Positions 12,101-22,880 are shown, numbered from the stretch's first letter. The stretch: 64,000 bases of DNA from Bombyx mori (GCF_030269925.1 NC_085119.1:9957001-10021000); one strand, 5' to 3'. Program-made: numbers and translations. The notes: generated by a model not told the origin, from the letters alone.

Positions 12101-15100
12101 GGGCGTCAACGAGGACTGGCTCTTGCGTGAGCCGGATTAGGGGTGTCACGCTGCGACCACAATAACAGAGTTACAGAAAAACCTCTCTTTCGCTCTTCTA
12201 CGGTATTTTTACTTTCATCTTATAAAATAACAGTAACCACATTTACTTTTACGTATCAAGTTTATATTATTTCTAATAACGGTAGGCAGCGGCTTGGCTC
12301 TGCTCCTGGCATTGCTGAAGTCCATGAGCGACGGTAACCACTCACCATCAGGTGGGCCGTATGCTCGTCTGCCTACAAGAGCAATAAAAAAAAAGATATC
12401 GAAAAATAAATAATGAAGTATTTGTTATCTTATTTATTGTGGCTCTTACGCCAGGTTATCGGGGTAAACTTGGTCTGTATGACACAATGGGGAAACTTGC
12501 ATGATCAAAGTCCACGGACGATAATACACATTAATACTCGTTTACAATTTCTTAAATTAAAAAGCATTACCTTAAAATGGTTTTAAAATAAAATAAATCA
12601 ATATATTTTCATTGAACTATCACAAGAATAGTAAGTTATAAATTTTTACATGCCTTTAAAAATATGCAGTTCAGTGCGAGACTGACACTTTAATTGCCTA
12701 TGAAAACCAATTTGTTCGACTAAGCCAACTAATGTAATTATCCAGTCAACTAAAATTGCCTTTGCTACCTACATTTCGTTTCTATTGTTCGAATTGCCAC
12801 TTTGGAAAACCCATTAAACAAAATCCTACACACTATACAAACATTTACTTATTTAAAGGCGTAGTCGTGTAAAAAATTTGTTGCTTTTGACTATAATAGT
12901 TTCAAAGCTTTTCATTGTAATTTATTACATTTTGGCATTCCCTGGATTAGCATGTAATTCTAATACAATCATAATATAACCTTATTGCCAGTTCTTTAAA
13001 TAAAATATTACTTATATATAGGCTCTTTCTTGATTGTAAAATGTATGCTATAACTTATATACATTAATTTTAGAATACTTGATTAGATTCATAATGTCAT
13101 TTTAATTATACAATGAATTAATAACACAGTTTAATAAATACTTTAAAACGAATAAAATATTTTTTGATACGCATTGGCCTAGTTGAGCTTTACTGATGTT
13201 CACGGGCACCGTTAACAAGTCGTCGTGGCCTAAAGGATAAGACGTCCGGTGCATTCGTGTTGAGCGATGCACCGGTATTCAACTCCCAGGCGGATACCAA
13301 TTTTTCTAATAAAATACGTACTTACAATTTGCGTAATTACTGGTGGTAGGACCTCTTGTGAGTCCGCGCGGGTAGGTACCACCACCCTGCCTATTTCTGC
13401 CGTGAAGCAGTAATGCGTTTCGGTTTGAAGGGTGGGACAGCCGTTGTAACTATACTTAAGACCTTAGATCTTATATCTCAAGGTGGGTGGCGCATTTACG
13501 TTGTAGATGTCTATGGGCTCCAGTAAACACTTAACACCAGGTGGGCTGTGAGCTTGTCCACCCATCTAAGCAATAAAAATAATTTACTTAAGGAACCTAA
13601 ACACGACGGTCTTCAACGTCATTATAAAAACGACTATAAAAGTATTGATCATACCTTTAGCAGTCATTCCTTCTGTATTGTAGGAAGCAGGTCCAGGTCC
13701 AGCCTTTGCTATATTAGCAAGAGGATCTAGCTTCTGTCCGAAAGTAAAAGCTGGAGCTCTTGGTTTCCTCGATTCTGGAGGCGGTTTACCTAGAATCAAA
13801 TTTTCTAGAATGTTTAAGCTGTATTTATTACTGACACTATCCTAAATATTATCTAAGTCACAAAATAATTCAAAGTCTACGATATTTTTTGAAAAATTCA
13901 AGTCCGATCACCTATGATCACAATTACCAATTAATTAAATTACCGGAACCATTATCCGCCTTGTACTCAATTTCTAATAATAGTCAATCTAATAAACACA
14001 GATATAGTCGTAAGAGCGAATAACTAAGGATCCCACTAGTGCTTAGGTATGCAACGTGAGTTGATACATTGTCGCGAGCATTTCTGCCGCGAAGCAGTAA
14101 TGCGTTCCGGTTTGCAGGGTGCGATAGTCGTAATTATCATACATTAGTGACGTCCCCAGCGTATCTAATGTGTATATGAACTACAACAGCTTTCTAGCAA
14201 GAGCAAGTCCAGTGACTACAGAAAAATAACTAGGTAAAATATATATTTTTTTAAGTCAACAGCTATTACTGAATTATAGCTTAACCATCGCATTGTAATT
14301 CACAAAATAAAATACAAGTACTTCTTTTCCTTAATTCAAATTACAAAATTGAATTAATTTGGAATTCTTATCCCAATTGACAATTTGGATTAGAGATTTT
14401 CTTTTTAAAATTGCCGCATTACTCAGAATCTAAAACCGCATAATCCTCACAAGTAAGTACATTTTTTTTTAAAAGCCATTTAAGGCGTTAGGCGGTGGGA
14501 TAAGCTACAATCAACTACATATTATTATACTTACACTAAAAACGTGACGTCATTTAGATAGGAAAACATAAAGCCAACACAATCAACATAGCAATAATTT
14601 CCTTATTATTTACTTTACAAATTAGTTGAATTTTGATCACAGGCAACACTAGTAGTATTCGTTATTACTATCGAGGTTGAATTGGACACAAAATGTAAAT
14701 ATAATATTTAAAAAAGTAACATTTTCGAAATTAAAACGCAAAATATTATAAAAATACCAAAATAGCACGTGTTAATAAAATAATAATATAGAACAATAGT
14801 TCTTCTCTGTACACAAAACGGGACGCTTGGCCAATGTCAAATAAGGCTATACAGTCTATGGTCTGTATAGAGTATTTTAAATGGCACGGCGTTGATAGTA
14901 TTCACCTTGGGAGGGGTCAATGTTGTCGCCCACGGAGATCGTATACAGTAAACAATATTTCCTCACCAATATTAATCTGTTTAAATACACTCACACTAAA
15001 AAGCTTAAAGATCAGCCCAGCCTAATTTGCTTTACTTTTATTTGTTTTAAATTGTCAATATTTAGTATCCGTCCGTGCACGTTCGTGCAGCTCACTTGGT

Positions 15101-15791
15101 ATACATTAATTAAAAAGTAAGTGGTTTTCGTCTTCAAACGAGAAAACAAATCAGTGATTCAAACATCCAACGAATCGCACATCATGATGTCATTTTTATT
15201 GTATCAACACAGGACGTGCGAGGTCAGAGTGCGGTTCTCCCGTAATCTCACTGCTTGAAATTAAACTTCGTATAAATCAGGTGATGACGCAAGAACAAGC
15301 TCATGAATCGTTTCAAACATTTTAACACCGAAACTAAGTAGTAAATACTCATAATCATAACCGTACATAAAGTATGTAAAGGTGTTTAAACAAGAACGAT
15401 TGTGTCAATCCAAAACAATTGGAATGGGTATTTCCATAACTCCATACTGTGTTTACACTCATTCCAAAAAAAAAAATATAACACATAACATCCATACAGT
15501 TTATCTTGTGTGCAAATATACGAAGGCAAACTAGTTTCGTTTGTAACATTCGAATTCTATCAGAAAACATTACGTACCACTATTTTTAGCCGTCAAACGA
15601 TTGCATTGAATGTAATGTAATGAATTACGAGTCAATTTCATCTACTATATATTAAGGTTTATTACTTAGTTAACAGCGTGTATACCTATAAGGGAAGGGA
15701 GAGATACTACGGCTGGTCCAGGACTGGAAGCTTCAGCAGCTATTGGCCCTCTTCGTTTTGTTGGAGTCCATGGGTTCTGGCGAACGCCCAT
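1..15791 (-). CDS. Giant SHIPPO-repeat (ODF3/CIMAP1-like) sperm-tail protein, long form, 3' end outside window
   Basis: Seen: coding exons 15791-15686, 13789-13655, 5982-5723, 4263-1674, 1591-1385, 1026-902 and 117-<1 join with GT..AG introns and matching phases (1,1,0,1,1,0), giving at least 1180 residues. The N-terminus has the family signature PWTPTKRRGPIAA followed by SSPGP. The rest is a chain of SHIPPO/STPG repeats of the form P(G/A)PNAYxP alternating with segments such as PKFTLSGRG. Family knowledge: ODF3/CIMAP1 proteins bind axonemal microtubules or outer dense fibres of sperm tails and are usually about 250 residues, so this form is several times enlarged. The start is the only ATG in frame after an upstream stop, just before the conserved N-terminus; a 5' non-coding exon may exist. 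Alternative: the repeat part could be a separate gene starting at an in-frame ATG at 4284-4282. No stop is seen before the window edge. Confidence 0.8.
235..425 (-). mobile_element. Bm1-type SINE, 3' half, inverted
   Basis: The reverse complement matches the 3' half of the full-length SINE at 6700-7145 (the stretch with GGTTTGAAGGGTGGGGCAGC and the final GATGTCTATGGGCTCC), with scattered changes. It lies in the last visible intron of the SHIPPO gene. Confidence 0.8.
902..1026 (-). CDS. SHIPPO long form, exon with two PG motifs
   Basis: The acceptor AG is at 1028-1027 and the donor GT at 901-900. The exon encodes PNSYRIPSVLDTPVYTIAGR and then VPAPGAYSPEK, that is, one SHIPPO motif with its follow-on segment and a second motif. 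Phases 1 in and 0 out match both neighbours. Confidence 0.8.
1064..1215 (-). mobile_element. Diverged Bm1-related SINE fragment
   Basis: On the minus strand the order of the Bm1 3' half can still be followed (a degenerate GTTCCGGCTTAAAG-like core and a GAGACCTCACGTCTC-like stretch), but identity is low. It is an old copy in a SHIPPO intron. Confidence 0.45.
1385..1591 (-). CDS. SHIPPO long form, exon after the giant exon
   Basis: The acceptor AG is at 1593-1592 and the donor GT at 1384-1383. It encodes APNAYNLPNPVETPLYTITG, then VPAPGTYNPEKGYKL and SPKHTFGIKVH, so it carries two more SHIPPO motifs. Phase 1 at both ends fits the flanking exons. Confidence 0.8.
1674..4263 (-). CDS. SHIPPO long form, giant 2.6-kb repeat exon
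   Basis: One exon (acceptor AG 4265-4264, donor GT 1673-1672) encodes about 863 residues with roughly 25 SHIPPO units. Units near both ends end in PEK (for example PAPNAYSPEK) and vary; the central block is nearly identical copies of a 31-residue unit, SDTPGPNAYDPHL followed by an NTPKFTLSGRGHDSKP-like segment. The block looks like recent unequal expansion inside an older array. Strongly constrained unit spacing suggests periodic binding along a filament such as a microtubule protofilament (inference). Confidence 0.85.
2482..3318. repeat. 93-bp coding minisatellite inside the SHIPPO exon
   Basis: The same sequence start (atgagg / gtgagg / atgtgg) recurs at 2575, 2668, 2761, 2854, 2947, 3040, 3133 and 3226, exactly 93 bases apart. 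Each unit is 31 codons, so gain or loss of units keeps the frame. Because 93 is a multiple of three and stops are absent, long open frames also appear on the opposite strand (2482-3264) and in another minus frame (2571-3404); these are treated as shadows. Confidence 0.95.
4507..4512 (-). terminator. ATTAAA poly(A) signal of the short SHIPPO form
   Basis: ATTAAA on the minus strand about 120 bases after the stop at 4632-4630. It is the common variant poly(A) hexamer. It supports 4740-4630 being a true terminal exon. Confidence 0.5.
4630..4740 (-). CDS. Alternative terminal exon of the SHIPPO gene
   Basis: The acceptor AG is at 4742-4741, phase 0. It encodes 36 residues containing APAHTFGIRHSPFAGQ and a stop. 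The match to the C-terminal motif of ODF3-type proteins and to the exon at 117-1 is what identifies it. It lies inside the intron between the exon at 5982-5723 and the giant exon, so inclusion or skipping decides short versus long protein. Confidence 0.75.
   Translation of the reverse strand, partial: VCVTLPWAPAHTFGIRHSPFAGQAAHYAAPEGIPAI
4630..15791 (-). CDS. ODF3/CIMAP1-like SHIPPO-repeat protein, short form (203 aa)
   Basis: Seen: exons 15791-15686, 13789-13655 and 5982-5723 (shared with the long form) splice in phase 0 to a terminal exon 4740-4630, giving 203 residues. The end has the canonical ODF3-type finish, APAHTFGIRHSPFAGQ, then a stop at 4632-4630 and an ATTAAA signal about 120 bases on. 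The SHIPPO units PGPASY, PGPGTY and PGPGVYCPEK come before it. Family knowledge: ODF3-type proteins are short and end in VTFGIKHS-like tails, so this is probably the ancestral form. Inferred role: microtubule-associated protein of the sperm flagellum. Use of both terminal routes from one promoter is inferred from phase compatibility. Confidence 0.75.
5723..5982 (-). CDS. SHIPPO gene, shared exon 3
   Basis: The acceptor AG is at 5984-5983 and the donor GT at 5722-5721. It encodes APNTYSMPPVLGEAKEG, then MPGPGTYTTD and VPGPGVYCPEK, with intervening RAAPAFSITGRG and RPPAFTMAPRR segments, the classic alternation of SHIPPO proteins. The out phase 0 serves both the terminal exon at 4740 and the giant exon at 4263. 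Confidence 0.85.
6700..7145 (+). mobile_element. Full-length Bm1-type SINE
   Basis: It starts with a tRNA-like head (GGCCTAAAGGATAAGACG as the A-box region, GGTGTTCGAATCC as the B box), continues with the shared body (TTTGCGTAATTACTGG) and ends in CAATAAAAAAAAA. This is the most complete copy in the window and served as reference for the others. It lies in SHIPPO intron 3. Confidence 0.9.
7190..7620 (+). repeat. Repeat family A, copy 1
   Basis: About 430 bp shared with 17285-17697 and, inverted and interrupted, with 61058-61118 plus 63605-63875. It opens with GTAGTCGAAATTCGACTATA, a near-palindrome, and ends in CACGTATTAATATATAGA. No coding capacity is seen. It resembles a non-autonomous element or LINE tail; the family is not recognised. 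Confidence 0.75.
8880..9065. other. GC-rich unique island in SHIPPO intron 3
   Basis: A stretch of clearly higher GC than its surroundings with no match to repeats elsewhere in the window. On the minus strand it ends in CTACGTGAGTGCC, which contains a good donor site. It could be an alternative promoter or first exon of the SHIPPO gene, but no ATG-led frame joins it to the next exon with certainty. Confidence 0.3.
9499..11360 (-). mobile_element. 5'-truncated CR1-type LINE with nearly intact RT
   Basis: On the minus strand one open frame from about 11350 to 9573 encodes a CR1-clade reverse transcriptase. Seen in order: AAEGNFCRSSLPPL, SGPDGIPAVVLK, PIPKKGD, SYRPIAITSLLSK, YGFRHGRSAGD, DIAKAFDRVWH, GVPQGSVLSPTLF, and the catalytic HCYADDS. 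The C-terminal part (LPRTIRLWNELPSTVFPERY) and the short 3' end CTGCCTACAAAGGCAATA follow, with a poly-T run (poly-A on minus) at 9499-9523. ORF1 and the endonuclease are missing, so it is a 5'-truncated copy. The long intact frame suggests fairly recent insertion. It sits in SHIPPO intron 3 in the same orientation as the gene. Confidence 0.9.
11760..12150 (-). mobile_element. Diverged jockey/BMC1-like LINE 3' end
   Basis: It shares GAAGATCCGGCGAGAAACTC and the order of neighbouring words with 54062-54500, with many changes. No frame remains open for long. Orientation follows the copy at 54-55 kb. Confidence 0.7.
12283..12392 (+). mobile_element. CR1-type LINE 3' end fragment
   Basis: GGTAGGCAGCGGCTTGGCTC to GTCTGCCTACAAGAGCAATA plus an A tail, the same 3' terminus as the element at 9499-11360 but on the plus strand. 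Confidence 0.85.
13219..13578 (+). mobile_element. Bm1-type SINE with internal deletion
   Basis: It has the complete tRNA-like head and complete 3' end; about 80 bases between the head and TTTGCGTAATTACTGG are missing relative to the copy at 6700. It ends a short way before SHIPPO exon 2. Confidence 0.9.
13655..13789 (-). CDS. SHIPPO gene, shared exon 2
   Basis: The acceptor AG is at 13791-13790 and the donor GT at 13654-13653. It encodes KPPPESRKPRAPAFTFGQK and then AKAGPGPASYNTEGMTAK, one SHIPPO motif with its leading segment. Phase 1 at both ends. Confidence 0.8.
14084..14150 (+). mobile_element. Bm1 SINE fragment
   Basis: TTTCTGCCGCGAAGCAGTAA with GCGTTCCGGTTTGCAGGGTG matches the centre of the Bm1 body; the flanks are lost. 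Confidence 0.65.
15686..15791 (-). CDS. SHIPPO gene, first recognised coding exon
   Basis: It encodes MGVRQNPWTPTKRRGPIAAE then SSPGPAVVSLPSLIG. The WTPTKRRGPIA block followed by SSPGP is typical of the extreme N-terminus of ODF3-type proteins, which is why the ATG at 15791-15789 is chosen. The same frame is open upstream to about 15925 without another ATG, and a possible acceptor lies near 15874, so the exon may begin with untranslated bases. Confidence 0.75.
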
Positions 15792-17284
15792 CGGAGTCTC
15801 ACACGAAATTGATTGCTTCACCAATAATGAAGAGGCGTGAGTAAGTCCAGACTTCCGAAAATCCGCTGTCACCTTGAAATTTGTATTGTCATCAGTTGCT
15901 TTAAAATTATAAATTTATAAACAGCACAGCGACAATAATACAGTGAATTACTGAGCGTGCAGTGGTGACAGACGATTTAATAGATTTAGACGATTTCATA
16001 TTTAAGCTATTAACATATTAAATTGCTGTACAAATTACTAAAAAAATATTAACAAAATAAAACAAGTCAGTAGATACAAAAGCCATAAGTGAAAGTAGCG
16101 TTTTTACATATTGTCAAAGTTTGACATTTTTATGATGCAGGTTTTGTTGAACTTTCGTTTTTAATACGTAAATTACTTAATTTTCGATTCAACAAACGAG
16201 CGACACTCGAAGTCGACAACGACTATAATCTACGACTACTGGAGCTCCATAATACGATTTCATAATTTTTAGCGACTATCGGCGATTGTAAGTATCGACT
16301 GTCGTCTCCGAAAGTATTGGATTAAAAACCTTGAGGGAGCTCATATAGAGTCCCTTCTTTATTTCGCCTGGTCGTGTTTTATGTAAATAACACCACAGTT
16401 GGAACAATATAAATTTTATTGTTGTAGCGGCATAAAGTAATTACATTAAATTAGTTATTTAACTCATTATAAATTATTTTTATGTTTTTCATATTTGGCG
16501 GTAAAAAGGTATCGTGTCACAGACTATATTATTATCCTTTTTCCCACCTCTCGTGCGTTCCGGCTTACGCATAATAAAACGCCACAACCTCTAAAATCTC
16601 CCAATACTGTAAACTCTTACGTCGTATTATTTGACTACAAGGCACGAGCTGGCACGTTTGAGCACTAACGTACACCTACTTATAATAGTGTTACTAACCT
16701 TTCACCTGTTGAATATATTATAGAAGTTTATAGAAGTGACGGATATTATCAAACGCCGAACGTATAATTTTATAGCAACTATTTATAGCCAACTAAGTTT
16801 TTTGATTCGAATGACGAATCGATACGGAGCAATTAGTCGCTCAAATTCGAATCCCACACAGCTATCCCAACGCCCCAAAATGATAGTGGCAATCGTCTAT
16901 ATATCATAGTTAAAAAAATATAGAATTAAATTTAATATTAGTAAATTAAGGACAACATACTTTGATCACTAGTAAATTTAATTAGTCCTTCTTATAAATT
17001 CTAATCTATCACCATTTTCGATAAGTACTAATACGATGAGAAGATCAAGTTCTTTTGAAGGATTGACTACCTAATATTGATTGAAAAATAATTATTAATT
17101 ATAAATAAAACAAAATACGCCAATAAAACTTATCGAAACGAGAGTACACGCTTTTCAAAAACAACATCTTTTTCAAAATCGATCCACAATTGATGTACAA
17201 ATCGATGAACACATACGTATTTATAATTGAAGGAGGTAATCTATGGCTACTTTTTCGAAGTCTAAGAAAATTCTAAATACTAGA

Positions 17285-17697
17285 GGTCCCGTAGTAGTCG
17301 AAATTCGACTATAATTAATTGGAATTGTAAGTTTGTACACTATTATGATTGTATTTTATACTTCTATAATCACAAATTTCGCCAAGACTACACTAAAAAA
17401 AATATTAACGAAGACAAATAATATTTAATCTATTCTCAATTTGACAACAGACGTCAAGAACAAAAGCTTGACAATAAATAGTATGCATGCGTGTGTGCGT
17501 CAAATACATGGTACGTAGTGTGTGTAATGTTTTCTTTATCGATTTAATGTATCTTTTATGCATTATTTTAAAAAATATTAGCGTTGTGCACTTCTTCTCT
17601 ATATTCTCTATAAGTGTGAAAAATTTCATACTCCTCCGTTCGCGCAATTTTTGTAAAAAGGGATACAAAGTTTTTGCCTCACGTATTAATATATAGA
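17285..17697 (+). repeat. Repeat family A, copy 2
   Basis: Same start (GTAGTCGAAATTCGACTATA) and end (CACGTATTAATATATAGA) as the copy at 7190-7620. A Bm1 SINE follows at once. Confidence 0.75.
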
Positions 17698-18153
17698 AGT
17701 CGTCGTGGCCTAATTGAAGTCGTCGTGGCCTAACGGATAAGACGTCCGGTGCATTCGTGTTGAAGCGATGCACTGGTGTTCGAATCCCGCAGGCGGGTAC
17801 CAGTTTTTCTAATGAAATACGTACTCAACAAATGTTCACGATTGACTTCCACGGTGAAGGAATAACATCGTGTAATAAAAATGAAACCTGCAAAATTATA
17901 ATTTGCGTAATTACTGGTGGTAGGACCTCTTGTGAGTCCGCACGGGTATGTACCACCGCCCCGCCTATTTCTGCCGTGAAGCAGTAATACGTTTCGGTTT
18001 GGAGGTTGGGGCAGCCGTTGTGACTATACTGAGACCTTAGAACTATATCTCAAGGTGTGTGGCGCATTTACGCTGTAGATGTCTATGGGCTCCAGTAACC
18101 ACTTAACATCAGGTGGGCTGTGAGCTCGTCCACACATCTAAGCAATAAAAAAT
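17698..18153 (+). mobile_element. Bm1-type SINE with duplicated head
   Basis: The first 15 bases, GTCGTCGTGGCCTAA, occur twice in a row (from about 17700 and 17719) before the full element, which ends at CTAAGCAATAAAAAATAAAA. The doubled head may reflect template slippage at insertion. Confidence 0.9.
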
Positions 18154-18183
18154 AAAAAAAGATATAGGTGTTTTTTAATTCAA

Positions 18184-18330
18184 GTCGTCGTAGCCTAAAG
18201 CTTAAATCGTACGTGTACTCGTATCAAATGATGCAACTATGCCAGCGTTGAAATCCCACGAGCAAGTAATATTTAAAAAAAAGTACCTTATCTCGTGTTC
18301 ACGAACGACTTGTACTCAATTTTTATAGTT
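18184..18330 (+). mobile_element. Strongly diverged Bm1-like SINE head
   Basis: GTCGTCGTAGCCTAAAGC and GCGTTGAAATCCCACGAGC keep the positions of the A and B boxes of Bm1, and the following CACGAACGACTTG recalls the Bm1 body. The rest is unrecognisable. Confidence 0.5.
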
Positions 18331-19179
18331 AAAACATTTTGCACCTCATATATGAAAATAAGACCTAAACTTTTCTAGCTAAAACAGTGTTTTGCTAATT
18401 TTGTTTAATCGTAGTCTCCGTTTTGTAATGAAGGATGGCGTCACTTCTCTAATTCTGTAACATACGTTTTTGCTATGATTAAACAAGGCTTTGAATGCTT
18501 GCAATATATTACGCTATACGAGGTTCTCACATAGAAGTTCATGTAGGTTTATATTATTATTAGTTCGTTGTTTTTTATGATATTTTTTTCCAATAATATT
18601 CATATAACAAATACCTAGACTTTAAATAGGTTTTTGAACAAAAAAAACACTAGCTGTGGTTTTTTGTTTTTTTTTTTATGACGGAGATTGGAAACGCTGA
18701 GGACGGTAAAGACCAATGTTACCAGAGTCACCATAGACACTGCTGCTGCCAAGAAATATGAGATTGAAATCTCAACTGTATTCTAATAACGATCTTTTCA
18801 TCAAACAGTACTGCACATAATATTCATCATACCCTATTAACTATTGCAAAAAAGAATGCGGAAGCAAAAATAACGAAATCCATTTAATACCTACGTGATT
18901 TCAATAAGGCAATCTTGTCTTGTTTCTCGTTTAAAGTAAGATGTTATAAGAAAGTTGCTTTTACCTTAAAAAATTGGATAGTATAAAACTAAATCTTAAT
19001 GTTTAAATTTAGAAATTTTTATTATTGAGATAAAATCAACATTTGAATTGATTCGTGTGGGCAAGAGGTATTTTTAATAATATATCGAAAGGTGAAAGGC
19101 TATTTAGTTTAAACGACATTTCGCTTAACACGCGACATTTAGCTTTGCAATTCTTCTTCTTTGTCGCTTTCTTCATTAC

Positions 19180-20245
19180 TGAAGGTCGTATCCTTGAAAA
19201 TTGACCGTGGCCTGTCTCGTGAGCTGTTTCCACCTCGTCCGGTCCTCAGCTACTCGTAGGGTGGTTGCGAATGTCAGCCCAGTTAGGGTGATCAATAGGT
19301 CACACCAGCGGCTAGGTGATCTGCCGCATGGTTTCTTTCCTTCCACCTTGCCCGCCACAATCACTTTGTCTAACTTATCCGGCTGTCGGCGGGCAATTGG
19401 AACGAAGTAGCTGAGGATCCTCTGGTAGCAGATTATTGAGAGCCTGACTCGGTGCGAAGCTGATATAGAATAGACTGAATTGTCCTCTTGGCCGTCCACG
19501 GAATTCGGAGCATTCGTCTCCAGCACCACATTTCAAATGCGTCTATTTTCTTGTGTTCTGATGCCCTAGTTGTCCAGGACTCTGTACCGTTGAAAAAACT
19601 TGGGTTCGGACGAGTCTCATTTTCGTGACGTTGGAGACTGCGATTTTGCTATATTCGTGTGAGCTTGGTCATCGCTGTGTGCCCTACACAGTCCTACTGC
19701 GTCCTCCTCCTGATCTCTCCTTTGCTGCCCCCGTGGTCGGTCAGTAAAGACCCGAGGTATATGAACTCGCTAACAAATTCTAGGTCTTATAGCTCTCTAG
19801 TTTTAGAGAGTTGACTGGTCCTGTCCACTATCGTGGCCTTTGTTTTGGACTTATTAAGAGAGAGGCTCATCAAACCACTCTCACGCTCCACCCTACGGAA
19901 TAGGTCAGCAAGTTCCTTTTCAGATGACGCGAAAAGCGAAGTATCGTCCGCATATCAAAGATTGCCAATTTTCATGCCATCGACTGAGATGCCCCCTCCC
20001 ACTCCTCTAAGGCATTCCTCACTATATATTCCCCATACACATTGTAAAGCATAGGAGAAAGCATGCACCCCTGTCTCACCCCTTTTTCTGACTTAAAAGG
20101 TCTCGAGATGAAGTAGCGATCAGTGATACTATGATACTATACTATAGATGTTGAGATACACCCATTTCCTGCAGAATTTTCCACAACCAGTCCCACCGAA
20201 CACAGTCAAAAGCCTTTATGTAGTCTATGAAGCACATAAGTATTG
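19180..20245 (-). mobile_element. RTE-type LINE reverse transcriptase relic
   Basis: On the minus strand, broken frames encode in order a KAF-like segment near 20230, a QGCMLSPMLYN-like segment near 20060, a YADDTSLFAS-like catalytic region near 19940 and a C-terminal RSPSRWCDLL segment ending in RVAEDRTRWKQLTRQA (19200-19350). Several frameshifts and stops separate them, so it is dead. Assignment to RTE rests on these motif contexts only. Confidence 0.75.
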
Positions 20246-22619
20246 GTATGTTAAACTCTACTTTTTTCAATCTTTGCAATTAAAGGTCCGTTTTGTTTGA
20301 TATCGACATCAACATTTTATCTTTAATTGCAAACTGTCTTTTTGCTAGTTTAAACTGATTTACCACTTAAACTACTACTGGTTTAAACTAGTTTAAATAT
20401 CTTTAACTAATATTACAAAAGACATCCGTGAAAGACGGTCACATAGCACTTTAGTACCTTTTTCTCTTCTGTTTATCAATCATTTTTTATGAGTACATGT
20501 CAATTTATATTTTACTGTTTTTAATTATATGGTACAGCATTACCTCTGCTATCTGATAGGTACATTGCTAAAAATATACAGTAGATTCGGTAACTAAAAT
20601 CTCGAATGTAAATTAATGCTTGGATCACAATGATTCGATATAATGTCGATGTGAAATAATTATAAGGCAAAACTGGTTTAGTTACTCATTGTGACGCCCT
20701 CGTGAATTGCCTACGCATTTTAATCACATCATTTCATTATCGATACGGCTTTGATTATATTAGACGAAGAAATACAAGTGAACCTTTTTCTGTTAAGGCT
20801 TCGCAAAAAATGTTGAAATAATTACTACTCTAGGTTATATTGAAATAATACCACAATTAAATAATACTATGATATTTTATAGACTTTGACGTAATCATGT
20901 ATATTGTTTTCGTTTTTAGAGAGCTGAGACAAAAATAAAATTTCACGATATCACGGATACGTCGCGTCGCCAAATGAAAGAAAGGCAATCCAGTACCAGG
21001 TCGTACGAGTCACTGTTGTCATGAAAAATGAATAAAATCGTATTTAGGCCATCGCTTTGCCTCCTTAAACCTTCGCAAAAGAACGATTACTGGAAACGTG
21101 TCTCTAACACGACGACTACGTTAATAATCTTAAACGTACCTACTTGTACTCTCCAAAGGGTTCAAACATACAACAAACATAATAATATTTCAATTCCTAA
21201 TCTTAAAATGATTACGTTGCTAAAATACAATTCTGTCTCAAGTTGTGTTGTAACATAAATTGAACGAAGTTATAATAAGTCATAACAAGCTGTAGTTTAG
21301 ATAGATCTATTAGTTTGGCATTGAGTATAAGTGTTCAGTCCGGTCCACCTATGCAATAAATTATCTTCCAACAAGACTATCTCAATTGAGGCTCATTTAC
21401 CGATAACCTGTCCGGTGGTATGACCGTGCCAAGTATGCTGTCATCGACAATTCTGTAACCACTAACGTAAGCACGTTCTCATGTATAATATTATAGTATC
21501 CGGAAATATCTTCAACAAGGTTGAAAAGTTAAGGTTGGTTATATTTTATAGACTGATCGATAATTGGTAAACCGAAACTAGGTATATAAACTATGTATCG
21601 AAACGAGTAATAGGGCATTTTATGTGCCGATAACGATTCAAATTGAAACTTCAATCATCCAATCCGCGGAAGTACCTTCCGCCACATTATATGGAGAAAC
21701 CTTGCTAATTCATGATAATGAATGGATAAATACAGTAGCACATTGTAATTAGATCTAAATGAGTTTCATAATGTTTGCCGTGCTAAGTCAGCAATATGTA
21801 AGATGAGAGAATAGTTTCTACCGAGATGAAATGTAACACCACACTTCACTATTCTAGATATTGCATAAGATCTTAATCCTAGGAAATATACTGTGTTACG
21901 AGTATGTGACCTACTTGAGTTGTATCACATTACCATGTTATTAAATACAAACTTGTCTCTAAGAACCATTCTTAATATATCGATTCGATTTATTAAATTT
22001 TAAAAACTCAATAATTTACAACAGCAAACCCGCGGAAGTATTAAAAATAGCTTCGATGTCTTCCTATGGTTTTTCTTTGCTTCTCAAATAGGTATTTTTC
22101 TCTTTTTGAATACGTGACTGCATATTAATGAATTTCTTGTAAATCAATAGGTATTTCAAGAAATGTTATCATTTCAAAGAAGAGCTCAATTGAAATAAAA
22201 TAAAATCAAAATCAGCCTAAGAACGCTCGTTTTAGAGGCACGTATGGATGCTGAGTCACGAGAGCTCTTGTAATATCAACAAAAACGACGAACAAAATTT
22301 CACGATTCAAACCATGATCATCAACTCCAGAAGTAATTTTACAAAAAAAGATATGTACACAAAAAACTTAAGCGAGTGTTCCCGATCTTCGAAGTAAATA
22401 TTTTATTACGCACTTTACGAATTAAAAATAAGTAATATCGACATAAATAATTTCAAGGTTCCAACAAGTAAACAAATGACAAAACAATCTCACCTGTTAT
22501 CTACAGCTATCCACGTTCATAAAACTATTAGTTAATAAAATAGGCTGTTCGTTCTTCGATTGAAAATTCAAGTTTAACTAGTTTCAATGTATTTATTCGG
22601 AGTTAAAATAAAATTTTGT

Positions 22620-22880
22620 TAAATAATTGCGGATCAAACAGCGACACGGCTGTCGTCGGTTTTCGCGCGTTCGGTCGTCGCGGTGCACTGCGGTCGAATA
22701 ATAACATAGTATAGACTATACATACACTTTTCAAATATTGCTCATCCGGTGCCTAGTGCTACTCTGCTTTAACATAAATTGTCGCGTTGATCGTAGAGTT
22801 GTAGAGAAGTGTGGGCACTTCCCGCCAATTCGAGTTGTCTTGGCTACGGTCTGACGTCATAGTCAACAATAACATGACGT
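22620..22880. promoter_or_regulatory. GC-rich island with CRE and E2F-like motifs
   Basis: A GC- and CG-rich stretch in AT-rich surroundings. It contains the palindrome TGACGTCA at 22852-22859 (cAMP response element consensus), a second ATGACGTT nearby, and TTCCCGCCAA (E2F-like) near 22819. No frame or repeat explains it. It could be a promoter, but no transcript start is identifiable; the neighbouring genes are 1.5 kb (CNBD2-like 3' end) and 7 kb (SHIPPO 5' end) away. Confidence 0.3.

Noticed and set aside
17405..17773. 122-codon minus-strand frame
   Set aside because: It spans the boundary of repeat A and the Bm1 head, so it is a chance frame through two repeats.
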